From the NCBI GenBank assembly GCA_019120175.1, contig DWVP01000004.1:1-64000 (forward strand): DNA of 64,000 nucleotides. The letters run 5' to 3'. Shown here piece after piece: positions 27,740 to 37,211 of the stretch. Every line of letters begins with the position of its first letter. Position 1 is the stretch's first letter. Origin of the DNA: Candidatus Corynebacterium faecigallinarum. Its GTDB lineage: Bacteria > Actinomycetota > Actinomycetes > Mycobacteriales > Mycobacteriaceae. The translations under genes were made by a program, and so were the position numbers. The notes beneath the pieces were generated by a model that was given only the letters and a program-made list of their open reading frames with translations, did no database searches and was not told where the DNA came from.

Positions 27740-28492
27740 CTAGTGGCCGTGGATCTTGGCCAGGAAGTCCTTGGCGCGATCCGACTCAGGGTTGGTGAAG
27801 AAGGTCTCCGGATCGGTGTCCTCGACGATGGCACCGTCGGCCATGAACAGGATCCGGTCGGCGGCCTTGCGGGCGAAGCCCATCTCGTGGGTCACCACGA
27901 CCATGGTCATACCGCCGGCGGCGAGGTCGGCCATGACATCCAGCACCTCGTTGATCATCTCCGGGTCAAGCGCGGAGGTCGGCTCGTCGAAGAGCATCAC
28001 CTTCGGCTCCATGGCCAGGGAGCGGGCGATGGCCACGCGCTGCTGCTGGCCACCGGAGAGCTGGGCGGGATACTTCTCGGCCTGGACGGCAATGCCCACG
28101 CGGTCGAGCAGCCGGTCAGCGGCCTTGTTGGCCTCCGCCTTGGGGGTCTTGCGGACCTTCAACGGTCCCAGGGTGATGTTGTCCCGGATGGTCATGTGGC
28201 TGAACAGGTTGAACGACTGGAAGACCATGCCGACTTCCGAGCGCAGCCGGGCGAGGTCCTTACCCTCCTCAGGCAGGAGCTCACCGTTGATGTGGATCTC
28301 TCCGCTGTCGATGGTCTCCAGACGGTTGATCGTGCGGCACAACGTGGACTTACCGGAACCGGAGGGGCCGAGAACAACGACGACCTGGCCGGCCGGAATA
28401 TCGAGGTTGATGTCCTTCAGGGCCTGGAAGTCCCCGAAGTACTTGTTCACCCCACTCAACTTGATCATGGTGGCATTCTCGTTAACTGTCAT
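27740..28492 (-). CDS. gluA: Glutamate ABC transporter ATP-binding protein GluA
   Basis: This 250-residue ATPase has Walker [10 protein letters not shown] near residue 43, the FQSFNLF Q-loop, the signature [16 protein letters not shown], Walker [15 protein letters not shown] and the switch [14 protein letters not shown] second in-frame ATG eight codons later gives the C. glutamicum-like start. The first ATG is kept because TAGACT lies 6 nt before it, suggesting a leaderless mRNA. It is the first gene of gluABCD. Confidence 0.94.
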   Translation of the reverse strand: MTVNENATMIKLSGVNKYFGDFQALKDINLDIPAGQVVVVLGPSGSGKSTLCRTINRLETIDSGEIHINGELLPEEGKDLARLRSEVGMVFQSFNLFSHMTIRDNITLGPLKVRKTPKAEANKAADRLLDRVGIAVQAEKYPAQLSGGQQQRVAIARSLAMEPKVMLFDEPTSALDPEMINEVLDVMADLAAGGMTMVVVTHEMGFARKAADRILFMADGAIVEDTDPETFFTNPESDRAKDFLAKIHGH

Positions 28493-28498
28493 AGGCGA

Positions 28499-28504
28499 AG
28501 TCTA
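28499..28504 (-). promoter_or_regulatory. -10 box for gluABCD
   Basis: TAGACT on the minus strand is 6 nt before the gluA ATG. The 118-bp spacer to miaB holds the divergent miaB box as well. Confidence 0.5.
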
Positions 28505-28596
28505 CTGCTGTGGTGGGTCGAAGGGGGAAACCAACAAGGGACTTCACGATGGAGAATGTGTAGATCCGGGGATTCGGCAGGTAGTGGCACCTCGAC

Positions 28597-28602
28597 TAGA
28601 CT
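28597..28602 (+). promoter_or_regulatory. -10 box for near-leaderless miaB mRNA
   Basis: TAGACT is 8 nt before the GTG start of miaB, which lacks a Shine-Dalgarno sequence. Confidence 0.5.
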
Positions 28603-28610
28603 GGGCCGAC

Positions 28611-30236
28611 GTGGCTGATACCCCAATCACAGCAGAGAAGACCAGCGACTACAGGGCCGATGGCGCCGGAGTGCCGCGCACCTACGAGGTGCGGACCTTC
28701 GGCTGCCAGATGAACGTCCACGACTCCGAGCGACTCTCGGGGCTTCTGGAGGACTCCGGTTACGTGTCGGCGAGCCGGACCGGTGCGTCCACACCCGACG
28801 TGGTGGTCTTCAACACCTGCGCGGTGCGTGAGAACGCCGACAACCGGCTCTACGGCACCCTCGGGCAGCTGAAGAAGGTCAAGGACGCCCACCCGGGGAT
28901 GCAGATCGCCGTCGGCGGTTGCATGGCGCAGAAGGACAAGGACACCGTCGTCGCCAAGGCCCCGTGGGTGGACGTGGTCTTCGGCACGCACAACATCGGT
29001 TCGCTGCCGGCACTGCTGGCACGCAGCGCCCACAACCAGCAGGCCGAGGTGGAGATCCTCGACTCTCTGGAGCAGTTCCCCTCGGTGCTGCCGGCCAAGC
29101 GCGAGTCCGCCTACGCCGGCTGGGTCAGCGTGTCGGTGGGCTGCAACAACACCTGCACCTTCTGCATCGTGCCCTCGTTGCGCGGCGCGGAGCAGGACCG
29201 GCGCCCCGGCGACATCCTGGCCGAGGTGCAGGCACTGGTCGACCAGGGGGTCACCGAGGTCACGCTGCTGGGCCAGAACGTCAACGCCTACGGCGTGAAC
29301 TTCTCCGACCCCACCCTGGAACGTGACCGTAGCGCCTTCTCGAAGCTGCTGCGGGCCTGCGGCGAGATCGAGGGCCTGGAGCGGCTGCGTTTCACCAGTC
29401 CGCACCCGGCGGAGTTCACCGACGACGTCATCGAGGCGATGGCCGAGACCCCGGTCGTCTGCCCGCAGCTGCACATGCCGCTGCAGTCCGGCTCCGACAA
29501 GGTGCTCAAGGAGATGCGCCGGTCCTACCGCTCGAAGCGGTTCCTGGGGATCCTGGACAAGGTACGTGACCGGCTGCCGGACGCGGCGATCACCACCGAC
29601 CTCATCGTCGGCTTCCCGGGTGAGACCGAGGAGGATTTCCAGGAGACCCTGCGGGTCGTCGAGGAGTCCCGCTTTAGCAGCGCCTACACCTTCCAGTACT
29701 CGCCGCGTCCCGGCACCCCGGCCGCCGGGTACGCCGACCAGGTGCCGAAGGCTGTGGTGCAGGACCGCTACGAGCGACTGATGGCACTGCAGGACCGGAT
29801 CAGTGCCGAGGAGAACGCCGCCCAGGTCGGACGCTGCGTCGAACTGCTGGTGCAGGACGGTGGGGGACGTAAGAACGCCGAGACCAAGCGCATGTCCGGA
29901 CGTGCCCGCGACGGCCGCCTGGTGCACTTCGACCCCGGTGAGGTGCCGGTGCGTCCCGGTGACATCGTCGAGGTCACCGTGACCGGTTCGGCCCCGTTCT
30001 TCCTGCTGGCGGATTCCGGGATCCACACCCACCGCCGGACCAGGGCGGGGGACCTGTCGGAGGCAGGGACGGTGCCGACCACCGCTCCCATCCCCACCAC
30101 CGGTGCCGGACCGGGTGATGGCACAGTGGTGGGAGTTGGACTTGGGCTGCCGGGGATCGGACGCCCCAGTGGTTCCACACAAGACCTGGGACTGACCCAG
30201 GCAGGAGCATCACAGGGAGGATGCGGCTGTGAGTGA
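28611..30236 (+). CDS. miaB: tRNA-2-methylthio-N6-dimethylallyladenosine synthase MiaB
   Basis: This 541-residue radical-SAM methylthiotransferase acts on i6A37 of tRNA. The N-terminal UPF0004 domain has TFGCQMN, NTCAVRE and GGCMAQ, whose cysteines hold the second cluster. The radical-SAM triad is CNNTCTFC near residue 180. HMPLQSGS and [14 protein letters not shown] follow, and a TRAM domain ends near 465. A 60-residue Gly/Pro/Thr tail ending GGCGCE exceeds the usual family length. GTG 28611 is chosen by conservation and by the -10 box. The partner miaA is 2.2 kb downstream. Confidence 0.95.
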   Translation: MADTPITAEKTSDYRADGAGVPRTYEVRTFGCQMNVHDSERLSGLLEDSGYVSASRTGASTPDVVVFNTCAVRENADNRLYGTLGQLKKVKDAHPGMQIAVGGCMAQKDKDTVVAKAPWVDVVFGTHNIGSLPALLARSAHNQQAEVEILDSLEQFPSVLPAKRESAYAGWVSVSVGCNNTCTFCIVPSLRGAEQDRRPGDILAEVQALVDQGVTEVTLLGQNVNAYGVNFSDPTLERDRSAFSKLLRACGEIEGLERLRFTSPHPAEFTDDVIEAMAETPVVCPQLHMPLQSGSDKVLKEMRRSYRSKRFLGILDKVRDRLPDAAITTDLIVGFPGETEEDFQETLRVVEESRFSSAYTFQYSPRPGTPAAGYADQVPKAVVQDRYERLMALQDRISAEENAAQVGRCVELLVQDGGGRKNAETKRMSGRARDGRLVHFDPGEVPVRPGDIVEVTVTGSAPFFLLADSGIHTHRRTRAGDLSEAGTVPTTAPIPTTGAGPGDGTVVGVGLGLPGIGRPSGSTQDLGLTQAGASQGGCGCE

Positions 30237-31089
30237 TAGGGCGAGCAAGAAGGCCAGCAAAAACGCCAGCGGCACTGATGTCGCGAAGGCCAGCGACACA
30301 GACGCTGCGGCGGCTGACCGGCAGGAGATCAACTCCCGCCGGGCGGCGGCGATCGACAAGCACATCGCCGAGCTGCAGGAGCAGAACGGTGGTGACCTGG
30401 CCCGCGCCGAGCGTGCGGCGGCGGGGACGATCGTGCTGGGTGGCGCCCTGCCGATGCTGCTCTGTGGCGGGATCCTCATGCTGGTGGTGATGTTCATGCC
30501 ACACTCCGGTTCCGTCCACACCTATGACGTCCTGCTCAACTCCGATCGGGCGCAGGCCTTCGTGACGACGCTGCCGGAGCGGATCTACGCCTGGCTGTCG
30601 CTGGTCGGTGGCGTGCTTCTGACCTTCGGTACGGTGTTCTCCCGCTCGTCCCTGGTCGCCTGGGTGAACTGGATCGTCTGCGGGATCGGCTGGGTCTACG
30701 CGGTGCTCGCCATCGGTATGCGGCAGTCCCGACCACCGACAGAGCCGGGAGAGGGCCCCGGTATCGCCCTGATCCTGGGGCTCATCGGGATGGTGTTCAT
30801 CTTCATCACGCTGTCGAGCCGCCTGCTGCGTCGTGGCGCGGTGCAGAAGGAGATCGCAGCCCGCCGGCGCACCTTGGCCGACCAGGACGAGGAGTCCCGG
30901 GCCAAGCAGCTGGTGCTGCGCACCGGCCTGGCGCCGGTGGTGGCCGAGGATCTCGCCAACCCGGCCGACAACCGACGGAACCGTGTCCGGGCCCGACGGG
31001 AGTCGCAGGCCACGGGGCAGTCGCAGGCAGCGGGGGAGTCCACGTCAGAGTCGGCACCGGAGTCATCGTCGACCGACGAGCAGCACTAG
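30229..31089 (+). CDS. Conserved actinobacterial membrane protein (Rv2732c-like position)
   Basis: This 286-residue protein of unknown function is found between miaB and the DUF349 gene across corynebacteria and mycobacteria. After a charged N-terminus with a short helix (about 30-60), four hydrophobic segments lie near 68-88, 115-140, 145-165 and 175-195. The C-terminal 90 residues are charged, Arg/Glu/Ser-rich and cytoplasmic by the positive-inside rule. The GTG start overlaps miaB by 8 bp, so it is cotranslated. Its stop and that of the facing DUF349 gene share the palindrome CTAG. Confidence 0.7.
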   Translation: MSDRASKKASKNASGTDVAKASDTDAAAADRQEINSRRAAAIDKHIAELQEQNGGDLARAERAAAGTIVLGGALPMLLCGGILMLVVMFMPHSGSVHTYDVLLNSDRAQAFVTTLPERIYAWLSLVGGVLLTFGTVFSRSSLVAWVNWIVCGIGWVYAVLAIGMRQSRPPTEPGEGPGIALILGLIGMVFIFITLSSRLLRRGAVQKEIAARRRTLADQDEESRAKQLVLRTGLAPVVAEDLANPADNRRNRVRARRESQATGQSQAAGESTSESAPESSSTDEQH

Positions 31090-32399
31090 TCCTCGGCAGC
31101 CTGGGCCGCCGTCTCCGCCCACTCGGCCCACTGGTCGGCCTGGTCGCGAAGCTCGGCGGCCTTCTTGGCACGACCGGCCTTCTCCGCATCCTCGGCCGAG
31201 GACCGCAGCTGATCGACCTTCGCCTGGAACTGGGCGACACGTGCCTCGACCTCAGGGTCGGTACGGCGCCACTGCTGCTCGGCGAAATCGGCGACGCGGG
31301 ATTCCAGGACTCCGATCTTTTCGTCGAACTCGCGCACCCGGGCACGCGGCACGAAACCGATCTCGTCAAACTTCTCCTGTAGTTCCCGCAGCACCTCACG
31401 TGCCCGGTCCAGGCCGGACTCCGGGTCGATCTTCGCGTCGTACTCGTCGAGCAGCGCCTGCTTGGCCACAGCATTGTCCTCGAACTCGGCGTCCTTACGG
31501 CGGTTGTCGGCGTCCTTGGCCCCGAAGAAGTGGTCCTGGGCGGCACGGAACTGCGCCCACAGCCGATCATCGTCGGCACGCTGCGCCCGACCAGCGGCCT
31601 TCCACTCACCCATCAGGTCACGGTAGGCACGTGCGGTCTCGTTCCAGTCCGTGGAGTCCTGCATGGCCACGGCGCGGGCGACGAGGTCCTGCTTGCGACG
31701 CTTCACCGCCCCACGCTGCTTGTCCAGGTCGGCGAAGTGTGCGCCGCGCCGCTGGTTGAAACTCTCCCTCGCGGTACGGATCCGCTTCCACAGTGCATCG
31801 TTGACGACCCGCTCGCCGCCACCGAGGGTGCGCCACTCATCGACGATGGCACGCATCCGGTCGCCGTCGGCCTTCCAGTTCTCGCCCTCGGCGGCGATGC
31901 GCTCGGCCTCGACGGTGAGCTCCTCGCGACGCTGCGCCGCCTGGCTGACCACCTTCCCGGCACGTTCCAGGATCCCGGCCAGGCGGGTGTCCAGGGCAGG
32001 CACGTCGCCGAGGATGTCCGCGGTGGGCAGACTCTCCTGGATCCGGGTGGCGTCGGCACTGATGCGCTCGACCTCCTCCGGGTGACTCTCGAGCCGGGCG
32101 TCAAGCAGGCCGACCTCGGTGGCGACGTCGGCGTAGCGGCGTCCGAAGTGGGCCAGGCCCTCCTCCGGGGTACCGGCCTGCCAGACCCCGATCTGCCGCT
32201 CCGGCGGGCCGGTGAGCCACACTGCACCGTCGTCGTCGATGCGGCCGAACTTGGCGGCGACCTGCGGGTCGGCGTAGTCGGGGCCGGTGGCGGCAGCGGG
32301 GGCCGTCGGGGACGCAGCGCCGGCAACTGTCGCGGGAGTCGGGCGCTTGCTGGTGCTCACGTTCTGTCCAGGCCGGGGACCCGGCTTCGGGGCGTTCAT
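31086..32399 (-). CDS. DUF349 domain protein
   Basis: This 437-residue, highly charged helical protein has repeated DUF349 units of the form W-K-A-x-G with R-x-x-D-D-x-LW-x-x-F. Examples are EWRTLGGGERVVNDALWKRI, GEWKAAGRAQRADDDRLWAQF and AAQDHFFGAKDAD. The C-terminal 100 residues are predicted coiled coil. The molecular role is not established. It occupies the usual place between miaB and miaA but points the other way. Confidence 0.85.
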   Translation of the reverse strand: MNAPKPGPRPGQNVSTSKRPTPATVAGAASPTAPAAATGPDYADPQVAAKFGRIDDDGAVWLTGPPERQIGVWQAGTPEEGLAHFGRRYADVATEVGLLDARLESHPEEVERISADATRIQESLPTADILGDVPALDTRLAGILERAGKVVSQAAQRREELTVEAERIAAEGENWKADGDRMRAIVDEWRTLGGGERVVNDALWKRIRTARESFNQRRGAHFADLDKQRGAVKRRKQDLVARAVAMQDSTDWNETARAYRDLMGEWKAAGRAQRADDDRLWAQFRAAQDHFFGAKDADNRRKDAEFEDNAVAKQALLDEYDAKIDPESGLDRAREVLRELQEKFDEIGFVPRARVREFDEKIGVLESRVADFAEQQWRRTDPEVEARVAQFQAKVDQLRSSAEDAEKAGRAKKAAELRDQADQWAEWAETAAQAAED

Positions 32400-32464
32400 C
32401 GATGATCCTCACCGTCGGTCGTCTGGTTTCCTGCCAGTATGTCAGAGCGGCCCGGGCTGCCCCG

Positions 32465-32470
32465 TAGAAT
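32465..32470 (+). promoter_or_regulatory. -10 box for near-leaderless miaA mRNA
   Basis: TAGAAT is 8 nt before the miaA ATG. Confidence 0.55.
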
Positions 32471-32478
32471 GGTCATCC

Positions 32479-33438
32479 ATGACCACCCCACGCAGCTCCT
32501 CCGGCGCCCCGGTGCCTCCCCGTCCGGTGGCGGTGGTCGGGCCGACCGGTTCCGGTAAGTCGGAGGTCGCCCTGGCCATCGCCGAAGCAGCCGACGGTGA
32601 AGTGGTGAACATCGACTCGATGCAGCTCTACTCGGGCATGGACATCGGCACGGCGAAGCTCCCGGTGGATCTGCGTCGGGGGATCGTGCACCACCAGTTC
32701 GACGTCCTCGACGTCACCGAGACCGCCTCGGTGGCGGCATACCGGGACGCCGCGGTGGCGGACGTGGAGGACATCCGGAAACGCGGGCGCACCCCGGTGA
32801 TCGTCGGGGGGTCGATGATGTACGTCCAGGCACTGCTGGACGAGTGGGACCTGCCGCCGACCGATCCCCAGGTCCGCGCCCGGTGGGAGGCGGAACTCCA
32901 TCGGATCGGTGTCGAGGCGCTGCACCAGAGGCTGGGGGAGATCGATCCGGAGGCCGCCAAGGTCATCGAGACCCGCGACCCGCGCCGTACCGTGCGCGCC
33001 CTGGAGGTCATCGAGCTCACCGGGCGTCCCTTTGCCGCTTCGCAGCCACCGAAAGACCGTCCCACCCGCTGGGACACCAGGATCATCGGGCTGGCCGCCG
33101 ACCCCGCGTGGCTCAATCCGCGACTGGAGGCCCGGGTGCAGACCATGTTCGACACCGGGCTTCTCGACGAGGTTTCCGCACTTCGCGCCCGGGGCTTACG
33201 ACGGGACTCCACCGCCGGCCAGGCGATCGGCTACGCCCAGGTCCTCGACCATCTCGCCGGCGAGCTGAGCCTGGACGAGGCCGTGGAGCAGACGGTGATC
33301 GGCACCCGGCGGTACGCCCGCCGGCAGCGGGCCTGGTTCCGCCGCGATCCACGTATCGAGTGGTTCGACGCTGCGGAGCCCGGGGTGACCGACCGGATCG
33401 TGGCCGCGGTGACCACCTCCGCCCGGACCGGCGACTAG
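32479..33438 (+). CDS. miaA: tRNA dimethylallyltransferase MiaA
   Basis: This 319-residue enzyme transfers the dimethylallyl group to A37 of UNN-reading tRNAs, making the substrate of MiaB. P-loop GPTGSGKSEVALAIA starts near residue 21. Catalytic and substrate motifs NIDSMQLYSGMDIGTAK, HHQFDVLDV, VGGSMMYVQALLD and RDPRRTVRALEV are all present. The C-terminal QAIGYAQ and RRYARRQRAWFRRD complete the fold. The ATG fits the -10 box; longer in-frame openings are antisense to the DUF349 gene. Confidence 0.96.
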   Translation: MTTPRSSSGAPVPPRPVAVVGPTGSGKSEVALAIAEAADGEVVNIDSMQLYSGMDIGTAKLPVDLRRGIVHHQFDVLDVTETASVAAYRDAAVADVEDIRKRGRTPVIVGGSMMYVQALLDEWDLPPTDPQVRARWEAELHRIGVEALHQRLGEIDPEAAKVIETRDPRRTVRALEVIELTGRPFAASQPPKDRPTRWDTRIIGLAADPAWLNPRLEARVQTMFDTGLLDEVSALRARGLRRDSTAGQAIGYAQVLDHLAGELSLDEAVEQTVIGTRRYARRQRAWFRRDPRIEWFDAAEPGVTDRIVAAVTTSARTGD

Positions 33439-33441
33439 ACT
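33436..33441 (+). promoter_or_regulatory. -10 box for near-leaderless dapF mRNA
   Basis: TAGACT, whose first bases are the miaA stop codon, is 8 nt before the dapF ATG. Confidence 0.5.
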
Positions 33442-33449
33442 CTGGTGGC

Positions 33450-34343
33450 ATGGTTGAGATCGACATCGTCAAGGGCCACGGCACCGGCAACGACTTCGTG
33501 GTCGTCCCGGATCCAGGCGCAGACCTGGAGCTGACCACCGAACGCATCCAGGCCCTGGCCGACCGGCACCGCGGTGTCGGCGCGGACGGGGTGATCCGTA
33601 TCGCCACCGCCGGCGTCCTGGTCGATGCCGGGGTGTTGGACGCTCTGCCTGAGGGTGTGGATGCCGACGACTGGTTCATGGATTACTACAACGCCGATGG
33701 CTCGATCGCCGAGATGTGCGGCAACGGCGTCCGCGTGTTCAGCCACGCGCTGCGCGCCCTGGGGTTCACCGACGCCACCGAGATCCCGGTCGGCACCCGT
33801 GCCGGACGCCGCGACGTAGTCGTGCATTCCGCCGACACCACGGACGCCGAGGTGAGTGTGGGGATGGGCGTGCCGCGGACCTTCGGTACCTCCGTGGCGA
33901 GACAGGACGACGTCACCTTCGAGGGACTGGCCGTGGACATGGGCAACCCGCATCTGGCGTGTGTCGTCCCGGGCCTGGATCCGGCCGGGCTGGCGGCCCT
34001 CAATGTCGGTCTGGTCCCGACGTGGGATGACCGGGTGTTCCCGGACGGGGTGAACCTGGAACTCGTCACCGCGCTGGACGATGGCACAGTGCATATGCGT
34101 GTCCACGAGCGAGGGGTGGGGGAGACCTTGTCCTGCGGGACGGGGACGGTCGCCGCCGCTGTCGCCGCTGTTGCTGCGGAACGGAACAGCGGGCAGGACG
34201 GAGGAGCAGGGGCGGCCGCAGCCGACCGGACGGTACGGGTGGTGATCCCCGGCGGCGAGGTCGAGGTGACGTTGAGCGCCGAGGGCCCGGCGGTGCTGCG
34301 TGGCCCGTCCCGCCTGGTGTTCTCCACTCGCGTCACCGTCTGA
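33450..34343 (+). CDS. dapF: Diaminopimelate epimerase
   Basis: This 297-residue cofactor-free racemase converts LL- to meso-DAP for lysine and peptidoglycan. The two catalytic cysteines are in NADGSIAEMCGNGVRVF and RGVGETLSCGTGTVAAA. The start MVEIDIVKGHGTGNDFVV is typical. An Ala/Gly insertion near residues 245-258 (NSGQDGGAGAAAADR) is non-conserved. It lies 11 nt after miaA. Confidence 0.96.
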   Translation: MVEIDIVKGHGTGNDFVVVPDPGADLELTTERIQALADRHRGVGADGVIRIATAGVLVDAGVLDALPEGVDADDWFMDYYNADGSIAEMCGNGVRVFSHALRALGFTDATEIPVGTRAGRRDVVVHSADTTDAEVSVGMGVPRTFGTSVARQDDVTFEGLAVDMGNPHLACVVPGLDPAGLAALNVGLVPTWDDRVFPDGVNLELVTALDDGTVHMRVHERGVGETLSCGTGTVAAAVAAVAAERNSGQDGGAGAAAADRTVRVVIPGGEVEVTLSAEGPAVLRGPSRLVFSTRVTV

Positions 34344-34379
34344 GTCCGGCCGGGGGTGACCGAGAGCCCGGCGGGGAGA

Positions 34380-34940
34380 TCAGCCTCGGCGGGCCTCTGC
34401 GGCGTCCCGGCGGGCGCGCTCCCACATCGAGCTGAGCGCCACCGCACGCTGGTCTGTCTCGGTGAGCAGCGCCGTCAACGATGACACATCGGTCAACTCC
34501 CGCGCCCGGTCCGGAAGCTCATTCAGGAACTGTTCGCATGCGTCGGCGGCGGAGTGGAAGCGACGCACGCTGGAGACCTCCGACGCCGGGTCGAGCAGGG
34601 TCGGACGGTGCACCTCCCGGTCGCGGACGTGCTCGGGCGCGTGGGATCGCCGGAACGTCTCCCAGTCGTCCAGGACGACCGAGACATCGGTGGAGGACAG
34701 GGCCACGGAGTTCCGCAGTGACTCCAGCTCATGGACGGAGTCACGCCGCAGCACCAACGCGGTGCCGACAACGACGACTGCGCAGGCCAGCAGAACCCCC
34801 ACCACCCCCAGGGCGCGAACCAGCACCAGGCTCACCACCGTCAGAATCAGCAGCGCCACCAGGTGTCCGCGGGCGGTGATCCGGCGGGACGTGGTGTGGT
34901 TGACCGCGGAGTGGCTTAGCTGGGGCCGGTCATCAGCCAC
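34380..34940 (-). CDS. Small membrane protein, unknown function
   Basis: This 186-residue protein has two adjacent hydrophobic helices near residues 24-65 ([20 protein letters not shown] and [17 protein letters not shown]). A charged helical C-terminal domain of about 115 residues follows ([38 protein letters not shown]). I recognise no family. GTG 34940 is preferred over an ATG at 35027: a GGAGGA site sits just upstream and the overlap with the preceding gene shrinks to 8 bp, indicating translational coupling. Confidence 0.65.
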   Translation of the reverse strand: MADDRPQLSHSAVNHTTSRRITARGHLVALLILTVVSLVLVRALGVVGVLLACAVVVVGTALVLRRDSVHELESLRNSVALSSTDVSVVLDDWETFRRSHAPEHVRDREVHRPTLLDPASEVSSVRRFHSAADACEQFLNELPDRARELTDVSSLTALLTETDQRAVALSSMWERARRDAAEARRG

Positions 34941-35712
34941 AGGATCCTCCGCAGCCTCCTGACCCGCAGCCGCAGCCTCCGGAAGAGCAGGACGCCGGAT
35001 CAACGGCGGTGGCGGTGAACTGGACATCGCCGGACAAGATCGTCCCGGTGGTGATCTCCGGGGTGTCGGGGGAATCAGGGACCACGACGGTGAAGGCGAA
35101 GGGGGCGTTGACGGTGCACACCCAGAAACGCTGTCCGGTCAGTGCGGTCGTCCGGCGGTCGGCCGAGGCGACCTCCACGGCGATGGTGGCCGTGGAGTGC
35201 GGTGCCGTGGCGCCGGAGTTCAGGTCGGCCATGCCCTTGGACTCCACGGTGCCGACCCGGAGGACGCCGGCCATCGCGGCGTCCTCCGGGGTGGTGTGGA
35301 CGCCGACGTTGGCGGCGAGCGCGGACACCTGCACCGGCTGGTACTCCAGCGCACCCTCCTCCGAGAGCAGCGGGCCCTGGGCGACCGTCGCGGTGACCGA
35401 GGCGATCACCGGCGCGCCCTGACCACGGACCTGCAGCAGGGGAGTGTCGGCCACGATGTCGAGCACACCGACGATGTCGTCGATCATGCTCAGGTGCGCA
35501 GCGGTCTCCACCCCGCCACTGAAGCTGGCGAAGGATCCGTAGGGCTCCACGGCCAGGATCACCAGCCGTGCCCCACTCGGGTCGTCGTACTGCAGCACCT
35601 GGCCGTCCCGGACCTCCCCGGTGACCCGTAGAGCCCCTGACCCGTAGGCGGCCTCCAGTGCGTCCTGCCATCGGGTGAACTCCAGCCCGACACTCCTCAA
35701 CTCCGGAATCAT
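34933..35712 (-). CDS. Conserved protein with Cys/Gly-rich C-terminal tail
   Basis: This 259-residue soluble protein has no membrane helix or signal peptide. The body is predicted beta-rich and acidic, without a family I can name. The last 20 residues hold six cysteines among Gly and Ser ([17 protein letters not shown]), which could be a metal-binding or redox tail. The gene diverges from hflX across 47 bp and is coupled to the small membrane protein gene downstream by an 8-bp overlap, so the pair probably works together. Confidence 0.65.
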   Translation of the reverse strand: MIPELRSVGLEFTRWQDALEAAYGSGALRVTGEVRDGQVLQYDDPSGARLVILAVEPYGSFASFSGGVETAAHLSMIDDIVGVLDIVADTPLLQVRGQGAPVIASVTATVAQGPLLSEEGALEYQPVQVSALAANVGVHTTPEDAAMAGVLRVGTVESKGMADLNSGATAPHSTATIAVEVASADRRTTALTGQRFWVCTVNAPFAFTVVVPDSPDTPEITTGTILSGDVQFTATAVDPASCSSGGCGCGSGGCGGSCG

Positions 35713-35759
35713 AGGTGCGATCCTACTCTCTGGGCGCAGACGTGGAAAGATGGAGGGGG

Positions 35760-37172
35760 ATGACAGACAACGAAGAGACCACCGTCGGCGATCTGGACCT
35801 TGAACAGCGTTCCAGTCTTCGCCGACTCACCCGCGGAACCAACGTCCACTCCACCGAGCAGGACGACGGTTACGACGTTGAGTACCGAAAGCTCCGCCTG
35901 GAGAAAGTGGTGCTCGTCGGCGTGTGGACCGACGGCTCACTCGCGCAGATCGAGGCGCGGCTCGACGAGCTCGCCGCACTGGCGGAGACCGCCGGTTCCG
36001 AGGTCGCCGACATGCTTTACCAGCGGCGGGACAAGCCCGACGCGGGAACCTACATTGGTTCCGGCAAGGTCGAGGAGCTGCGCCAGGTCGTCGTGGAGAC
36101 CGGTGCCGACACCGTCATCGCCGACGGTGAGCTCAGCCCCGGCCAGATGATCGCCCTGGAGAAGGCGCTGGACGTCAAGGTCATTGACCGGACCATGCTG
36201 ATCCTCGACATCTTCGCCCAGCACGCCAAGTCCAAGGAAGGTAAGGCGCAGGTCGCCCTGGCCCAGCTGGAGTACCTGATCACCCGGGTGCGTGGCTGGG
36301 GTGGCGCCCTGTCACGACAGGCCGGCGGTCGTGCCGGAACCAACGGTGGTGTGGGTCTGCGTGGCCCCGGTGAGACCAAGATCGAGGCCGACCGTCGACG
36401 GCTGCGTACCGAGATGGCCCGGCTGCGCCGCGAGATCGCAAGCATGAAGAAGGCCCGCGACGTCAAGCGCAGCCGCCGTGACTCCTCGGCGATCGCCAAG
36501 ATCGCCATCGCCGGGTACACCAACGCCGGAAAGTCCTCACTGCTCAACTCCCTGACAGGGGCGGGTGTGCTGGTGGAGGACGCCCTGTTCGCCACCCTGG
36601 ACCCCACTACCCGGCGTGCCGAGCTCGTCGACGGTCGGGCCGTGGTGTTCTCCGACACCGTCGGTTTCATCCGCTTCCTGCCGACCCAGTTGGTTGAGGC
36701 TTTCCGCTCGACACTGGAGGAGGTCATGGCCGCCGATGTCGTACTGCACGTCGTTGACGGTTCCGACCCCTTCCCGATGGAGCAGATCGCCGCGGTGAAC
36801 AAGGTCATCGGGGAGATCTCCGAGGAAGTGGGGGAGCAGGCCCCGCCGGAGATCCTGGTCGTCAACAAGATCGACCAGGCCGACCCGGTCGTGCTGGCGG
36901 AGCTGCGCAGTCGCCTCGACGATGTCGTCTTCGTCTCCGCGGCCACCGGTGAGGGGATCGAGGAGTTGGAGAGTCGGCTGGAGCTGTTCCTCAACTCCCT
37001 GGATGAGCGGGTCGTCCTGCAGGTCCCGTTCCACCGTGGCGATGTCGTGGCCCGCCTGCACGAGTACGGCACCGTGCTCAACGAGGAGTACACCGAGGAC
37101 GGCACCCGGGTGGACGTCCGGTTGCCGGGCGTGCTGGCGGCGGAACTCAAGGAGTTTCGCGTCACCGACTGA
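35760..37172 (+). CDS. hflX: GTPase HflX
   Basis: This 470-residue ribosome-associated GTPase splits stalled ribosomes under stress. The N-terminal HflX domain has the glycine-rich [12 protein letters not shown] and [23 protein letters not shown]. The linker is [10 protein letters not shown] ... [11 protein letters not shown]. The G domain begins near residue 240 with G1 [14 protein letters not shown]2/G3 [10 protein letters not shown] ... [19 protein letters not shown] and G4 NKID. The ATG is backed by a GGAGGGG site. It belongs to the tRNA-modification/dapF neighbourhood seen across actinobacteria. Confidence 0.96.
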   Translation: MTDNEETTVGDLDLEQRSSLRRLTRGTNVHSTEQDDGYDVEYRKLRLEKVVLVGVWTDGSLAQIEARLDELAALAETAGSEVADMLYQRRDKPDAGTYIGSGKVEELRQVVVETGADTVIADGELSPGQMIALEKALDVKVIDRTMLILDIFAQHAKSKEGKAQVALAQLEYLITRVRGWGGALSRQAGGRAGTNGGVGLRGPGETKIEADRRRLRTEMARLRREIASMKKARDVKRSRRDSSAIAKIAIAGYTNAGKSSLLNSLTGAGVLVEDALFATLDPTTRRAELVDGRAVVFSDTVGFIRFLPTQLVEAFRSTLEEVMAADVVLHVVDGSDPFPMEQIAAVNKVIGEISEEVGEQAPPEILVVNKIDQADPVVLAELRSRLDDVVFVSAATGEGIEELESRLELFLNSLDERVVLQVPFHRGDVVARLHEYGTVLNEEYTEDGTRVDVRLPGVLAAELKEFRVTD

Positions 37173-37211
37173 GACCAGGTTCCGGGGGCGTGACCGGGTA
37201 TCATCAACCGC

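Noticed and set aside
27756..28610. Possible 285-codon N-terminal extension of miaB
   Set aside because: It is antisense to gluA, is not MiaB-like, and a -10 box plus GTG at 28611 gives the expected start.
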